Positions 32,066-43,620 of a stretch of DNA of 64,000 nucleotides are shown piece after piece. Below the pieces are notes generated by a model, which saw nothing but the letters and a program-made list of their open reading frames with translations, searched no databases and was not told the origin of the DNA. The position numbers were made by a program, and so were the translations under genes. The DNA comes from Dichetophora obliterata (taxonomy: Eukaryota; Arthropoda; Insecta; Diptera; Sciomyzidae): the NCBI GenBank assembly GCA_963920525.1, contig OY986436.1, positions 96,041,842-96,105,841 on the forward strand. Reading direction: 5' to 3'. Position 1 is the stretch's first letter. Every line of letters starts with the position of its first letter.

Positions 32066-32489
32066 TTGCATCAATCAGGCTACATACACAACGAAAGGGC
32101 TTTAACAAGCACAACGGCTGACATGGACACCCACGGCAAGAAAAAAAACACACAAACCATCAATTATATGTAACATCTTCAGAGTTGAAATCCCAGCTCA
32201 GGTTCGAATTTGAATTCAAATTCCAGACCAGACGAGGGCACAACACAACGTTTTTACCGGTTGAGCCGATGAGAAAAAAAGCTCTTCCGGTGATCAGTTG
32301 TAGTGTTTCCTCTGCTCATTTGAATTTTGAATTCGAATTCAAACCTGCGCATTCAAACTGTCGACTTATCTGTCAAAATTGGGGATGCGTTATGACAGTG
32401 AATTTTCATTAAGGTTGGTTCGCCAACTCACGCTACTACTATCTGTCAAACGACCCTTTGATGCTTGAAATTTTTTTCACCCCCACAAA
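32066..32489. other. Spacer with EcoRI-type palindromes
   Basis: No gene seen. An 18-bp perfect palindrome gaatttgaattcaaattc lies at 32206-32223, and a related gaattttgaattcgaattc lies at about 32324. Confidence 0.5.
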
Positions 32490-33900
32490 TTGTATGTTTA
32501 AAAGATTTCGAATCACATTTGATGGACTTACGAGTAACCTTTGAAAGTTTGAAGAATTTTAATTTTCACCTCAATAGAGAAAAATGTTTTTTCTGCAAGT
32601 CAGAGGTTAAATATCTATGCCATATCCTTACCAAAGATGGAATAAAAGTTGATTAAACGGGAAAGACCTAAAAATGTCAAGCGGTTGATGTCATTTTTGC
32701 AAACCTGTTCCTGGTTTCGCTGATTCATACCCAAGTTTGCTGAAGTTTCTAAGCCACTTTCAACTTTAACAAGGAAAAATGTTAGCTTTAAATGTAAATG
32801 AACAATTTGCATTCGATAAGCTTTAAGAGTTATTAACTTCGCCACCAATTTTACACCAAGTTAAAGCTAACTGCAAATTTTATTTAAGAACTGACGCAAG
32901 CAATTATGAGCTAGGAACTGTTTTATTGCAGGGGGAGGAAGAGCACGAATATCCTTTAGAATATGCAAGTCGCTTATTGCTTCCCGCTGAACGAAACTAC
33001 TCAACTACTGAACGTGAGGCACTAGCTGTTGTCTGGGCAGTACAAAAATTCCGAGGATATATTGAGGGTTCGGAAGTAACAATATTGACTGATCATCAAC
33101 CACTTAAATGGCTATTTAGTCTAAAATCACCAACAGGCCGACTAGCAAGGTGGTCCTTGCTGTTACAAATGTACAATTTAACATTTTCATTCACACCAGG
33201 AAAGCAAAACGCAATAACAGATACCCTTTTCCGGCCACTTTGGGTATATCACAAACATTTACACCAATTAACCATTCTGAAGTGAATCCGGTGGAAAGAA
33301 AGAACCGGGACTTAAAATACCAACTTTCCATATGCGTAGCAAAAAACACACTGATAGGGATTTAAAATTACCTGCTATAAGATTCGCTATGAACACGGCA
33401 AAATGCAGTAGCACAGGATACACAGTAGCGTACTTAACATTTGGCAGAGAATAGCAACAGAAGTACATCATGTTCTTAGAGCAATAATTAGTTCCAAAAA
33501 TTTTATGCCCCAAATTACAACACACTTATTACGACTAGCTGATAGCTTAAAGTTAGCAAAAGAAAATCAGGAGAGAGTACAAGACAAAAACAAAACGTAT
33601 GTAGAAAGAAAACCATAAATGGCTATAAATGTTGGATATCGTGTTTTGGTAACGACAAAGTTATTAAGCAACGCAAGTAAAGGTTTTACTTCGAAGTTTG
33701 TTCCCCGTCGAGATGGCCCCTACTTGGTCATTACGAAAAAAGGATCGTCGTGTTACACCATTGATGCAGAAAACAAACCAGATACACCTTTAGCTACACA
33801 TCACGTTTCAGCTTTAACGCCTTTTGAAGGACCTGCAGACAAGCCAGTGTATCCAATTAAAAACCGAGGGCGTCCCAAAAAACAGTATTTAAGGATTTAA
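32490..33900 (+). pseudogene. pol: Gypsy pol remnant: RT end, RNase H, integrase tail
   Basis: RT thumb/connection text (NREKCFFCKSEVKYL, HILTKDGIKV) at 32560-32656. After frame breaks, RNase H reads ELGTVLLQG, then EREALAVVWAVQKFRGYIEG and LTDHQPLKWLF, to 33285. The integrase finger and most of the core are missing. The tail (33619-33900) has GYRVLVTTKLLS, PRRDGPYLVITKKGS and a terminal NRGRPKKQYLRI, an AT-hook-like core. No LTRs were found near it. Numerous stops make it dead. Confidence 0.85.
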
Positions 33901-33956
33901 GGCATAAGAAGAACCTTTATAGCCCAACATACACATGTATCGAAAAAAAAAATTAA

Positions 33957-34530
33957 ATGCGGTCTTGCGTTTGCAAAAGAATATTTAAAAAGTCAACGAA
34001 GTTTTGGAAAAATGTGCTTTGGAGGGATAAATACAAGTTTTGCCGGTTCGCATCTGACAGCAAACAATATGTGTGGCATCCTCAAAACATGCAACACAAT
34101 CCAAAGTACACGCTCAAGACTATTAAACAGGGTGGATGAAATGTTATGGTTTGGGCGGCATTTTCTTGGCGCGGAGTTGGTTCAGTTGTTAAAATTTACC
34201 AAAAAATGGATCAACACGCTTACAAAAACCAATACCATGATACCGCTTCAAGAGGATAATTTGCCGCTTTAATTGCGTTTTATGCAGGATAATGATCCAA
34301 AGCACTGTGCTCACATAATTAAGAGTTGCTTGGAAGACAAACATATTGATATTTTAAAGTGGCCATCGCAATCATCGAACTTAAACTCGATTGGGAATCT
34401 CGAGCAGCAAATACTAACAGTATAATCCAAAAATTTGTGGAGGGAAATCCAAAAAATTCGGTATAGTATTCCAAAAGTCCGTTGTGAGGCTTTGGTCGAA
34501 AGTTTACCAAGGATATGAGATGCAGTAATT
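33957..34530 (+). pseudogene. Tc1-type transposase remnant
   Basis: Fragments in three frames resemble the catalytic domain: WRDKYKF-like start, VMVWAAFSWRG, then the QDNDPKHCAHIIKSC block (second catalytic Asp) and WPSQSSNLNSIGNLE, the decayed WPxxSPDLNPIEN signature with the third acidic residue in view. Frameshifts and stops throughout; no inverted repeats recognised. Confidence 0.8.
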
Positions 34531-34534
34531 AAGA

Positions 34535-35478
34535 ATAAGAGATTTCCTACGAAATGGATTTCCTTTTTATGCGAAAAAGGAATAATATAATTTTTGATTA
34601 TAAAATAAAAGATACGGCTTTAAATCGTGTAGATTCTGTCAAAGATCTTGGTATATGCATGGATTCTAAGCTATCGTTTAGCGTTCATATTGATATCATT
34701 TGTAAAAAACCGTCTTCTATGCTTGGTTTTATAAAACGATGGGCCAAAGAATTTAATAGTATGATTACAACTACAACGCTGTATTATTCAATTGTCCGTC
34801 CTCACTTGGAGTATGCAAGTCAAGTTTGGTCACCTAGTTACAATGTACATGTTGAAGGAATAGAAAGAATTCATAAACGTTTTGTTCGGTTTACTCTAAG
34901 GGGCTTAAGCGGAACTGACATTTTAAATCTTCCTACTTATGAGGATCGTTTGAAACTATTAAAAATGCAATCCTTAAATGAGAGAAGGAAATCTGCTGAT
35001 ATCGTCTACTTACACCAACTCATAACTGGTGGGTTTGATTCACCGGAACTCCTAACTCTTATAAATTTTAACACTAACCGTAGAAGCAGTAGAAACGCTA
35101 ACAATTTAATTTACTTACCTTTTAGTAGCACAACTTATATGGCTACTGCTCTTTTAAATCGCATTAGTACCTTTGTTAACAACTGTAGCTTTTTTGATGT
35201 TAACTTATCGAAAGGTCAACTCAAAAGTAGATTGAAAATTAATGTATGATTAGATCTATGTTAACGCATGGTTAGTTGTTATGTCTTGTGTTGCCCCTGA
35301 GCCCAACCCATATTATGGTGGGTATATTTTTCTCACTTTGGATTGTTTTGGACCACTTTTATCTATGTATATCGTTGAGATATTTCAATGATATTAAGTT
35401 GGTTCTTAAGATAGTCTAATGTGGAGAAAGTGAGAAAAAGCTGTTACTTAGCTGAACTCTATTGTTATTGCATGTATA
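34535..35478 (+). mobile_element. Non-LTR retrotransposon, 5'-truncated copy
   Basis: An open frame of 231 codons (34554-35249) encodes the C-terminal part of a jockey/CR1-like ORF2: VDSVKDLGICMDSKLSF, SMLGFIKRWAKEF, IVRPHLEYASQVWSPSY and a terminal LSKGQLKSRLK. The 3' UTR is recognisable to about 35478 because the same sequence recurs in reverse at 47741-48393, where it ends in a poly(A). Catalytic RT motifs are missing, as usual for 5'-truncated copies. Confidence 0.88.
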
Positions 35479-35778
35479 TTTTTCATCCTAGACATTTTTT
35501 CGCTCGTGTGCTAAATTCATGACCAAGTAGAAATGCTTATTTTTAATTTTTATTTGCTTGTAAGTCCTATAAAAAAAAGTTTTGAAATAAAAAATGTATA
35601 TAAGGAATAAAGAAGACATAATATATACAATTAAAAAAGCTAATTAAAAATTTACAAAGAATAAATGGAAAATATAAGTATTCACTTTACTTTTTGAAGT
35701 GTTCCACTACTGTACGTACTTCCTGCACGGAGACAATGGCAGTAAAACTGTAGACTGGGATTGTGAAATAAGGGAGAA

Positions 35779-36100
35779 AGTCGTGGCAGGAACTGGCTGC
35801 GTAGAAACGACTATTCAATCCCAGTTCAGGCCGAAGTCGAATTGAAGATTTGGTTGGACAATACCAAAATAAATTAACACTTGTAAAGTCATGGCGGGAA
35901 CTGGTTGCGTCGAAACAACTATTCAATCCCAGTTCCGGCCGAAGTCGAATTGATGACTCGACTAGACGATATCAAAATAAATTAACACTTGTAAATTTAT
36001 GGCGGGAACGGGTTGCGTCGAAGCGACTATTCAACCCCAATTCAGGCCGAGGTCGAATTGAAGATTCGGTTATGATTAAAAATCAACGTTAAGCGATAAT
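35779..36100. repeat. 108-bp tandem repeats (3 units)
   Basis: Units start at about 35779, 35887 and 35995 (agtcatggcgggaactgg and variants) and share cgaagtcgaattgaagat and aaataaattaacacttgtaaa. Copies differ by several substitutions. Confidence 0.9.
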
Positions 36101-36239
36101 TGTTAAGCCAATGATCGTACGACTGTGAATTAGGTGAGTTTTAGCTAATTCCAAACGAAACTTATTTTATCCATTCAGATACCCTGGAACTAAAATATAA
36201 AAAATAAAAAACAAATATACTCGTTAAGCAAATAAATCA

Positions 36240-36900
36240 AAGGATACACTCTGCATGGTGCTACGACTTCCTCAGTCGTTAAGTCTCAGACGACCTCTGT
36301 CGGCGTCGTCTGTACAATGCCTGTATAATAGATGACCTCTGCCGCTGCCTCTGTCGACGTTCTCTCGTTCTGCCTGTATAATCGATGATCTCTGCCACTG
36401 CCTCTGTCGACGTTCTTTCGTTCTGCCCGCATAATCAGTGATCTCTGCCGCTGCCTCTGTCGCCGCTCTTTTCTCCTAACCGCTGATTTATACTACGTCG
36501 TTACTTTTCACTACTTTGAAGTTAACTTTAACTGGAACAGACGAAGCTGAATGTGGCTTCTCGTCTCGGTGGTTTTTAAGAACTGAACGATCTTTCTCTT
36601 CAGATGGCCTTTTATAGTCTTCTGGCTGCTGGTGGTCCAGCTTCATGTTGCTGTAACATCTCTCTCACACGGTGGCAACAGACGCTCAGTTCGGCGTTCT
36701 TATTGGCCAGCAACGTCGTGTGATGTTGCGGTCTCTCCTGTACGTGCTCCCCTCGCCATTGCAGTCCCATTGACGTGCCGAAAAGGAGATAAAATAAACA
36801 AATGAGTCATACTGCAGTATAACGACCCTGTGGTAACTCCTGGCATATGCCTCGGTAGCTATATATGGTAAGGCCTAATCTCATGTTTTCCTTATTTTAA
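36240..36900 (-). mobile_element. LTR-like block with 60-bp repeats
   Basis: Three repeats of about 60 bp around gatgacctctgccgctgcct, then ggccttttatagtcttctgg. The latter resembles gccttttatagtctccctg in the Gyp-C LTRs and would be a TATAAAAG promoter on the minus strand. It is probably a solo or partial LTR of a relative; termini not found. Confidence 0.4.
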
Positions 36901-37605
36901 ATTCATTAATTAGGTTAATTATTTTGTACTAAAACTCTAGTTAATCAATAGCTTAAGGGATAATATTAATTCTAATACTTATAAGAAAAAAAAGATAAAA
37001 GAAGAAAATAAAAAAGATAATTTAATATTCTAAAATTAAACTAGCACTGGCTTCCATGCCTTTTCCCCTTCGCTGCTTGTATCAGCTTCCCTCCCTAGCT
37101 TAGGAGCTTAATCAAGAAAAGAGAAGGTGGTTTGATGCTAAACATGCAAGGATAAAACTTGGCAAAAGTTTTAGTTCTTACAAACATGTTTAGAATTCTT
37201 CCCACCTGCCATTCCTCATAGACCACCTGTGGTGACATACACATAACATTTTTATTCTTTAGAATACTTCTATCAATGCCAGCGTAAGATCGACCTTTTT
37301 TATTTGATGTTTATATTGCCTTGTGGTTCTGGTAGCTAATCTCATTTTACTTAGCGAACATAAGGGATAAAAGAAAATGTCTCATATATTGCACTTTATG
37401 ATGAAATAGATGTGAGTATGAAAAATCATTTTTTCGTTTGTCTTTAGAAAATGGATTTTGATACTTTTAGATATTGCTACATAGCTTCTGCTTTTTAAAA
37501 TGTGTTATTTTATATTTAAAGGGTGTGTTACGTTGAAATAATTTTTTCGTCACATTATATTCATAGGGTGTGTTGTGTTCTTACTTCTTCTTCTAGGTTT
37601 TCTTT
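36901..37605. other. Unassigned AT-rich spacer
   Basis: No convincing gene, RNA or repeat boundary seen. Confidence 0.4.
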
Positions 37606-37759
37606 ATGTTAAATAAAAATTTCCAAACCTCCTGCTTCATAAAAATTCCTACAAATTTGACTTTTACCCCCGCCTATGTGCAATACATCAAAATTCCCCA
37701 CACGATCGCATCACCAATTAAAATTCCGCTACACATTTTCACCACCCATCAAAATTCAC

Positions 37760-37905
37760 CTTCTTGCTCCATGGTCCAGAACCGGGATACAAAATTCTGC
37801 TACTTGGTCCAGAACCCCCATACAAAATCCTGCTCCTGTTCCCTAGTCCAGAACCCCCATACAAAATCCTGCTCCTGCTCCTTGGTCCAGAACCCCCATA
37901 TCCTA
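37760..37905. repeat. About 40-bp tandem repeats
   Basis: ggtccagaacccccatacaa blocks at about 37767, 37807, 37847 and 37885 with intervening cctgctcctg. The 113-codon frame across them is an artefact of the repeats. Confidence 0.85.
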
Positions 37906-38640
37906 CCTACTAATACTATTGATAATAAAAAGTTAATTATTAGTTGAAAAACTGTTTATTATTGGGAGATATTCAACTATTTAGCTTTGTAACCAGCAAG
38001 TATTTTCAGACCATTTATGTGTCGAAAGATGGGTATGAGATGTCAATTGAGCCTTTCCGAAATATTTTTGGACCGGTTCTTAGGTAAGTCTAAAGGTATC
38101 TACCCAGTGTGAATTGACCCCTGCCGAAATAGTTCTGAACCGGTTCCAAAGGTATGTGAATTGACCCCTGCCAATGACAACGCTGTGTAAATGTTACCGG
38201 TTTGTTTCATATATAAGTAATCAAACTAGGATCATGGTGTAAGAAAACAAGGTGTAAGTGACGTCTAATTATTTCTCTAAAGCTGTCAAACTTGTGAATG
38301 AGTGAAAGTGACAGAATAGTTTATTTTGTATGGTTTGACAACTTCAGTGTAAGATTTTTGCAACAAAAATGTAAATTCGCTAACCCCTTGATACTAGGAC
38401 CAGTTCCAAATCCTTAATAACCGATCACGTGTCTTGTTGAAAACTGATTATATTTCCCGTAGGGTACATATATAGAAACGAAAATTTGGGCCTATTACGC
38501 CAGATCTGTTATTATGTTATGAGTTTTCTGTTATGAATCATAAAAGATGCTGACCATGTGCGCCCTGTTATCAACTTCTGTTATGAAACAGCTGATTGCT
38601 GTCAATAAATTAAAAAATGAACGCAAGTTGAAGGAGCTAT
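37906..38640. other. Unassigned spacer with a short duplicated motif
   Basis: gtgaattgacccctgcc occurs twice (about 38110 and 38156). Otherwise nothing recognised. Confidence 0.4.
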
Positions 38641-38650
38641 CGTTCTTAGC

Positions 38651-38815
38651 GGATGCAAAACCGCTATTCGAATGACAATCGTCGTGGTGGCGACAGTGGT
38701 AGCATATCTTACCAACGACAAGATGTTGAGCGCAAGAAGAAACGAACTATTAACTATGATGGAGGCGATGCTGGAGGTTCCTCATACTATAAACGTAGTA
38801 ACACAGAATAAAATT
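38651..38815 (+). CDS. Possible terminal exon of an unidentified gene
   Basis: After an acceptor-like gttcttag, a frame of about 50 codons runs from MQNRYSNDNRRGGDSGS to a TAA, with a basic KKKRT patch and a Gly/Ser-rich tail (DGGDAGGSSYYKRS). The composition is that of a low-complexity RNA-binding protein tail and unlike the surrounding DNA. I do not recognise the protein, and no upstream exon was found. It may be a pseudogene fragment or chance. Confidence 0.25.
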
Positions 38816-38840
38816 TTAATTTTGATAAAAGGCAGTAAAT

Positions 38841-39290
38841 GCAGTGTTGCCAACCTTACACAGTGTCTCCAATTACAATATTTGATTGCATGCGAATTGT
38901 CAAATTGAATATCATATATCTCAAGTGTAGACCACTCATATCATTAACTTTTTCATATCATGAAATTTATCTATTGAAATATTTTTTGAGATATATTACA
39001 TGAGATGAGCTGTCACTTTTCAGTAAAATATGTAAGTGTGTGCGTTTTTAAGAACTTTTCAAGTAAAAAATATTGCAAAAGCATTAAAAGAGTGAAAAAC
39101 ATAAAATGGAATGGCGAATGGAAGAAATTATTAATTTATTAACTTTTACACGCAATTCCAAAGTGAAATTTCATGAGATGAAGTGGCCACCTAAATATTA
39201 TAGCATGAAATCTGGATATCATGAATTCAATTTGACAGTTCGCATGCAATCAAATATTGTAAGTGGAGACAGTGTGTTAGCATCCCAGAT
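38841..39290. mobile_element. Foldback/MITE with long inverted repeats
   Basis: The segment acagtgtctcca...attacaatatttgattgc and onward through tgtcaaattgaat (38860-38912) returns in reverse at about 39225-39275 with only a few mismatches, giving inverted repeats of 50-70 bp around a 300-bp centre. The left end cagtgttgcc resembles hAT-type ends, but no target duplication was identified. The open frame at 39106-39372 runs over the right arm and is not a gene. Confidence 0.8.
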
Positions 39291-39474
39291 AACCGTACAA
39301 AGCGGTAAAAATTACCGTATTTTTAGGTTCAGTACCGTACTCATTTTTTTATTGGTACCTGAAATAATATGATGTTGAATAACTACTACCAAAACAGTAA
39401 ATTGATTGAATTCTTTAAATAAAATTTGTTTTAAAGTTAGGTAAATACAAAAATTGAGAAGAGTTTGAATTCAT

Positions 39475-40290
39475 TGTTCAAAAACTAAGTCAGCATCACC
39501 CTCACCCAGTGCAACCTGCTGGTCTGTGTTATCGATTTCGGATGCCTTTTTTGATCTGCGTACAAAGATGATTTTGTCCTGATGCTTCTCTTTTTCTTTC
39601 GCTACGGAGCATTTGCCAGCTTAAGTTTTCTCAAGTTGCATACTTTGTGCAATATTTGATTCCGGAAAATATTTTTGTTGCTCTCTTTCATCAAGTCTAC
39701 TTTGCAAATTGATACATTTTGCTGTACCAGAAACGCCCACGTTCGTATTTCTGCTTATTTTACCTACTTTTCTAAAATGTATTTTTCTTGGTCTGGCTTT
39801 GAAGTCCTGAGTTGACCGTCAACAATAGATGTGCCTTTATTTTTATGACCGAAGCGGGATGCATGTATTTTTAAAACACTCAGTTCTGCTGCAATAAAAT
39901 GCTCACGGCTTTGGTTGAGCCACTTTGTAAGGCCAGAACAACTGCTTGATTTTTGGAATATTTTGCCTTAAGATACTGAAGTTTTATCAACTGTACTTCT
40001 TTACTGCTTTTACATCTGTATTTTCATTTTCGTAACTTGTTTAGTACAGAAGACGACAATCTTTCTAAGCCATTTGTTGACGTGTCCAATTTAAGATGAA
40101 ATATGTAAGGAATACAATTTCTACCTAATTTTATCCCCACATGTTTTCCTAACTTGCGTAATGTCTTTTCAGATTTCGACTGGGTCGAGCACCGGGAGAG
40201 TTTATTTAGGAAAACTCCCAGCAGGAAAACTGCATTTAACAAAACCGAGCATGGTACGCAGCCGGGCTGCAACCTGCTCATGAAATCAAA
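39475..40290 (-). pseudogene. Decayed or exonic coding remnant, unidentified
   Basis: On the minus strand a coding-like text can be followed for about 800 bp. It starts with a stretch containing LRKLGKHVGIKLGRN, then SGLTKWLNQSREHFIAAELS and HASRFGHKNKGTSIVDG, and after one frame change KVGKISRNTNVGVSGTAK and SRLDEREQQKYFPESNIAQ. After one TAA it ends with KEKEKHQDKIIFVRRSKKAS and an acidic tail (ALGEGDADLVFEQ, stop at about 39476). Frame changes at about 40010 and 39795 could be introns or mutations. The charged, low-repeat composition differs from the transposons nearby. Protein family not recognised. Confidence 0.4.
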
Positions 40291-40422
40291 ATGTTTCAGG
40301 CAAACTGAAATAAATAATAATTTAAGTAATGAAGTTGTTATAGAATAAGTATACTAGAAGTAAATGCACGTTAAAAGGATGCATACAAAACATATTTAAT
40401 ATTTTCTTCTTTTTAATTTTAA

Positions 40423-41016
40423 GGGCCGCTTTCTCAATGTCCGGTTAAGCACTAATCAGCACTTTAACCAGCAGTTAGCAAAAAAGCCCTTTCTCAATGT
40501 TCGGTTAAGGCTAAGCTGTCAGTTAAGTTCTGATTAAGTTAATGGCAAGCTGTGGTTTCGGTTAGCGCTACTAATCGGAAGAACAGGGAGAACATTTTAC
40601 ACAAAAATAGACAGAACTTCAATAATTTATTTTCTTTATACGACGCCATACCGATCCTCGAACTCCAGGGCAATATTCCCCCACACTTTCTTTTTTTTCT
40701 CCCAGGCAACAGCATCTTTTATTTATTTTCAATGATTTGGGCGTGCTCTTCTGCCAATGAAAAATGTTCCCTCGGATGATGTGAAATTAGGCAGTCCGTT
40801 GCGTTTTGCCATTTTTTTATATATTTACAGCACAAAATCAAAAAATATGTAAACACGAGACAGCTGATATGATGTTTTTACGTATTCAAAATTGAAAAAT
40901 TCACAATTATTCATCTAACCGACAGTTGGTGAAATCAAAATTATTTTTTTAGCTATCGTATGGTTAGCTAACTCCTGGTTAAGATCTAGACTAACCGGAC
41001 ATTGAGAAAGTGGCCC
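40423..41016. mobile_element. PIF/Harbinger-type MITE
   Basis: 594 bp with inverted ends gggccgctttctcaatgt...ccggtta and taaccggacattgagaaag...tggccc (25 bp, one mismatch) and a TAA duplication on both sides (40420-40422 and 41017-41019). TAA/TTA targets and GGGCC-type ends are the Harbinger signature. A partial second copy of the left end lies at about 40487-40520. No transposase. Confidence 0.92.
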
Positions 41017-41127
41017 TAAGTTTATTTACTGAATAAATAATTCAAATGAATACCGAATACTGGTGTGTGCCTTACAGCCTTTTTCAATTCGCTGGTAAAT
41101 ACAGATAAATATCAGACGTAAGTAAAT

Positions 41128-41163
41128 GTAGGGAATGTGTCTAGAAGATACAACATTCCTTAC
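41128..41163. other. 11-bp hairpin
   Basis: gtagggaatgt and acattccttac pair with one mismatch around a 14-nt loop. It stands alone upstream of the LTR-like region; function unknown. Confidence 0.5.
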
Positions 41164-41399
41164 GCTAAAATTCAACTAAAGAGTTGAACCCAGGACGGAA
41201 AGTCATTTTATAAATCAATTTCCATTTAAGAATTTAAACACCCACGATATACTCCTGATAGGTTTTCAGTTCTAGGGAAGCGGTAGCTAGTGTTTACACG
41301 AGGGATTACCTGAAATAACATGGTCATGCATATTTTCCTACCTGGATGACCTGCCTGTATTAATATGTTTTATCTTTTATTTTTTTTCATGCACAATAT

Positions 41400-42240
41400 G
41401 ATTAACGAGCGATGATGATAAAGGCAAGCAGCCGGTCAACAACGGCAATAAGGCGTGAGGTTATTCGAGAAGATTTCAAGGCGATAGAGAAACACGCGCC
41501 GAAGAAAGACACAAGCCAACCACTCAACTGACTGGAGTATAAAAGGCGAAACTTAGAGGAAATCTAGGAGTTTGATTTTGAAGTGCCAAGGTGAAAAGTC
41601 GAAAGTAATAAGTGCTCCGCGAGTCTCCAGTTGGTGGCAGTGACGACGCTGCCCGCATCAACTACAGCATTACGATTAAGTCAACAGTAACCGAGCAACG
41701 ACTGCGACCGTGCAGTGAATAGCAACTGAGTAGCGACTAAGCAGCGACAGCGACTGAGCAGCAACAATGGCCGAGCAGCGACTGCGACTGAGGCAGCGAC
41801 TGCACCCGAGCAGCGTTTACGATTGAGCGCTACAGCAAACTGAACGGCGACTGCGACTGAGCAGCGACAGTATAACCAGGCAGCACCTTGCAGCAGCGCT
41901 CACGACAAGTATCACCAACTGTAGCCAGAGACGGGCAGAAGAAGGGTATCGACAACCTAGGCGAACACTGGAGGATCCCAGTAACGTATCACAAACTTCA
42001 TTTATAGTAGAGTATTTTAGTTTATTTGCTTAATCAAGACCTAGTTAGTTAGTTAGGGCAATAATAAGAATCGTACAGAATTGTGGAAAGCAGTTACCCA
42101 CAAGAAATAACTGCTAGTAAAAGAGTATTGACGCCGGGAGTTTTAACGTAAAGGAGTTAATAAATAGTTAATCGTAATATTTTATTTGTAATAAACAGAA
42201 AGTGAAATAACAACTTTCTACTTGCATTCATAGTATTTTA
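41400..42240 (+). promoter_or_regulatory. LTR-like promoter region with CAGCGACTG repeats
   Basis: A TATA box (gagtataaaaggcg, about 41536) is followed by a roughly 190-bp stretch of diverged gagcagcgactgcgac repeats and, at about 42189, aataaaca. The order promoter, GC-rich leader, polyadenylation signal suggests an LTR, but neither terminus nor a partner LTR was found. Confidence 0.4.
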
Positions 42241-42412
42241 ATTTAGCATTCGGGAATAAAGTGTGTTCCAAAGCCAGTCAACCACGTAAAGGGTGATTAT
42301 AGCAAAAGGGAAATAGTTTTTGGTACAGAGGAGTTTCTGTAAGAGGCAGAGGCGTAAGGGATGATTTCGAGGAGAATCAGGTAAAGTTGTGTCACTGTTG
42401 ATGACCTTATTT

Positions 42413-42480
42413 CTGAGCAGAAGTCGAGCTAAAGGCGGTATGACGACACTCGCACTTCGCCCATTCATATGCACAACGAG
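42413..42480. repeat. gcagaagtcgagctaaaggcgg repeat, left of RTE
   Basis: One unit of the motif that recurs three times at 45653-45850, on the other side of the RTE insertion. The two sides were therefore probably contiguous before the LINE arrived. Confidence 0.75.
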
Positions 42481-42793
42481 ATACAGCTGGTGTTAGTAAC
42501 TTTAGCAAACATTCTCAATAATTAAGTTTAGTAATTTTAAATTTAAGTTTAGTAAGATTTTAGGAATCTGGGGCCGATGTAACAATGTAACATGTCTGAC
42601 TGTCTCAACCTGGCGAGGCCAGCATAATCTTTGTGAAATCGCCTCAAGTCGACTCAAACCTCCACGTGGTGTTTCCTGGGCAACGTCAAAACTAACAACC
42701 GTTAGTTTGGCGGCTAATCTGAGCGGCGGGCCTCCCTAGGCTTAAAATAGGTTGTGCGTCGGGTTTGAAGCCCACCCGTAAAAACCTATTTCA

Positions 42794-43620
42794 ATGAAAA
42801 CAAATAAGAAAAGAAGAAAAATTATCCCCAAATTTGATGACGACTACCGCAAACGAAAAACTGATAATGATTTACGGATATGCACATGGAATGTCCGAAC
42901 CCTTAATTGGGAAGGTGCCTCTATCCAACTGACTGATGTCTTGAAAAGATACAAAGCTGATATCACTGCTATCCAAGAAATGCGATGGAAGGGACAGGGT
43001 TGCATTCGGCATGCACCCTGTGATATCTACTACAGCGGCCATACGGAGAAGCACGAGTTTGGATGCGGATTTGTAGTTGGCAAGGACTACGGCCCCACGT
43101 CCTGCGATTCACACCTGTGAACGAACGACTTGCCATAATCCGCATCAAGGTTAGATTTTTCAATATAAGCCTAATATGTGCGCACGCTCCGACAGAAGAC
43201 AAGGACGATGGGATCAAGGAAATTTTCTACGAGCGCCTTGAAAATGCTTACGAGCGCTGCCCCCGTCACGACGTAAAAATCGTGCTTGGTGACTTCAACG
43301 CTCAGGTGGGCAAGGAAAATATTTTTGATCCAACAGTCTGAAAGTTCAGCCTCCACGACAACACCTCCGATAACGGAATGAGGCTGATTGACTTCGCCGC
43401 AGCTCGAAACATGGTCGTAAGTAGCACTAGATTTAAGCATCTCAATATTCATAAAGCCACCTGGATGTCCCCTGATCAAAAAACCAAGAATCAAATTGAT
43501 CACGTTTTGATCGACGGAAGGCACTCTTCCAGTGTATAAGATGTACGCACGATCCGTGGTGCAAGCATTGACTCGGATCACTATCTTGTTGCAGCCAAGA
43601 TCCGTACACGTCTGTGCGCA
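42794..43620 (+). pseudogene. RTE endonuclease domain, broken
   Basis: Motifs in order: RICTWNVRTLNWEG (N), ADITAIQEMRWKG (catalytic E), SLICAHAPTEDKD, VLGDFNAQVG (D-x-N), NGMRLIDFAA, KNQIDHVLID and SDHYLV (final D-H). One frameshift at about 43100, TGA at about 43341 and TAA at about 43541 prevent a continuous product. Confidence 0.88.

Noticed and set aside
37606..37947. 113-codon ORF
   Set aside because: Runs through 40-bp tandem repeats; composition is that of the repeat.
39106..39372. 88-codon ORF
   Set aside because: Crosses the right arm of the foldback element; its mirror exists in the left arm.
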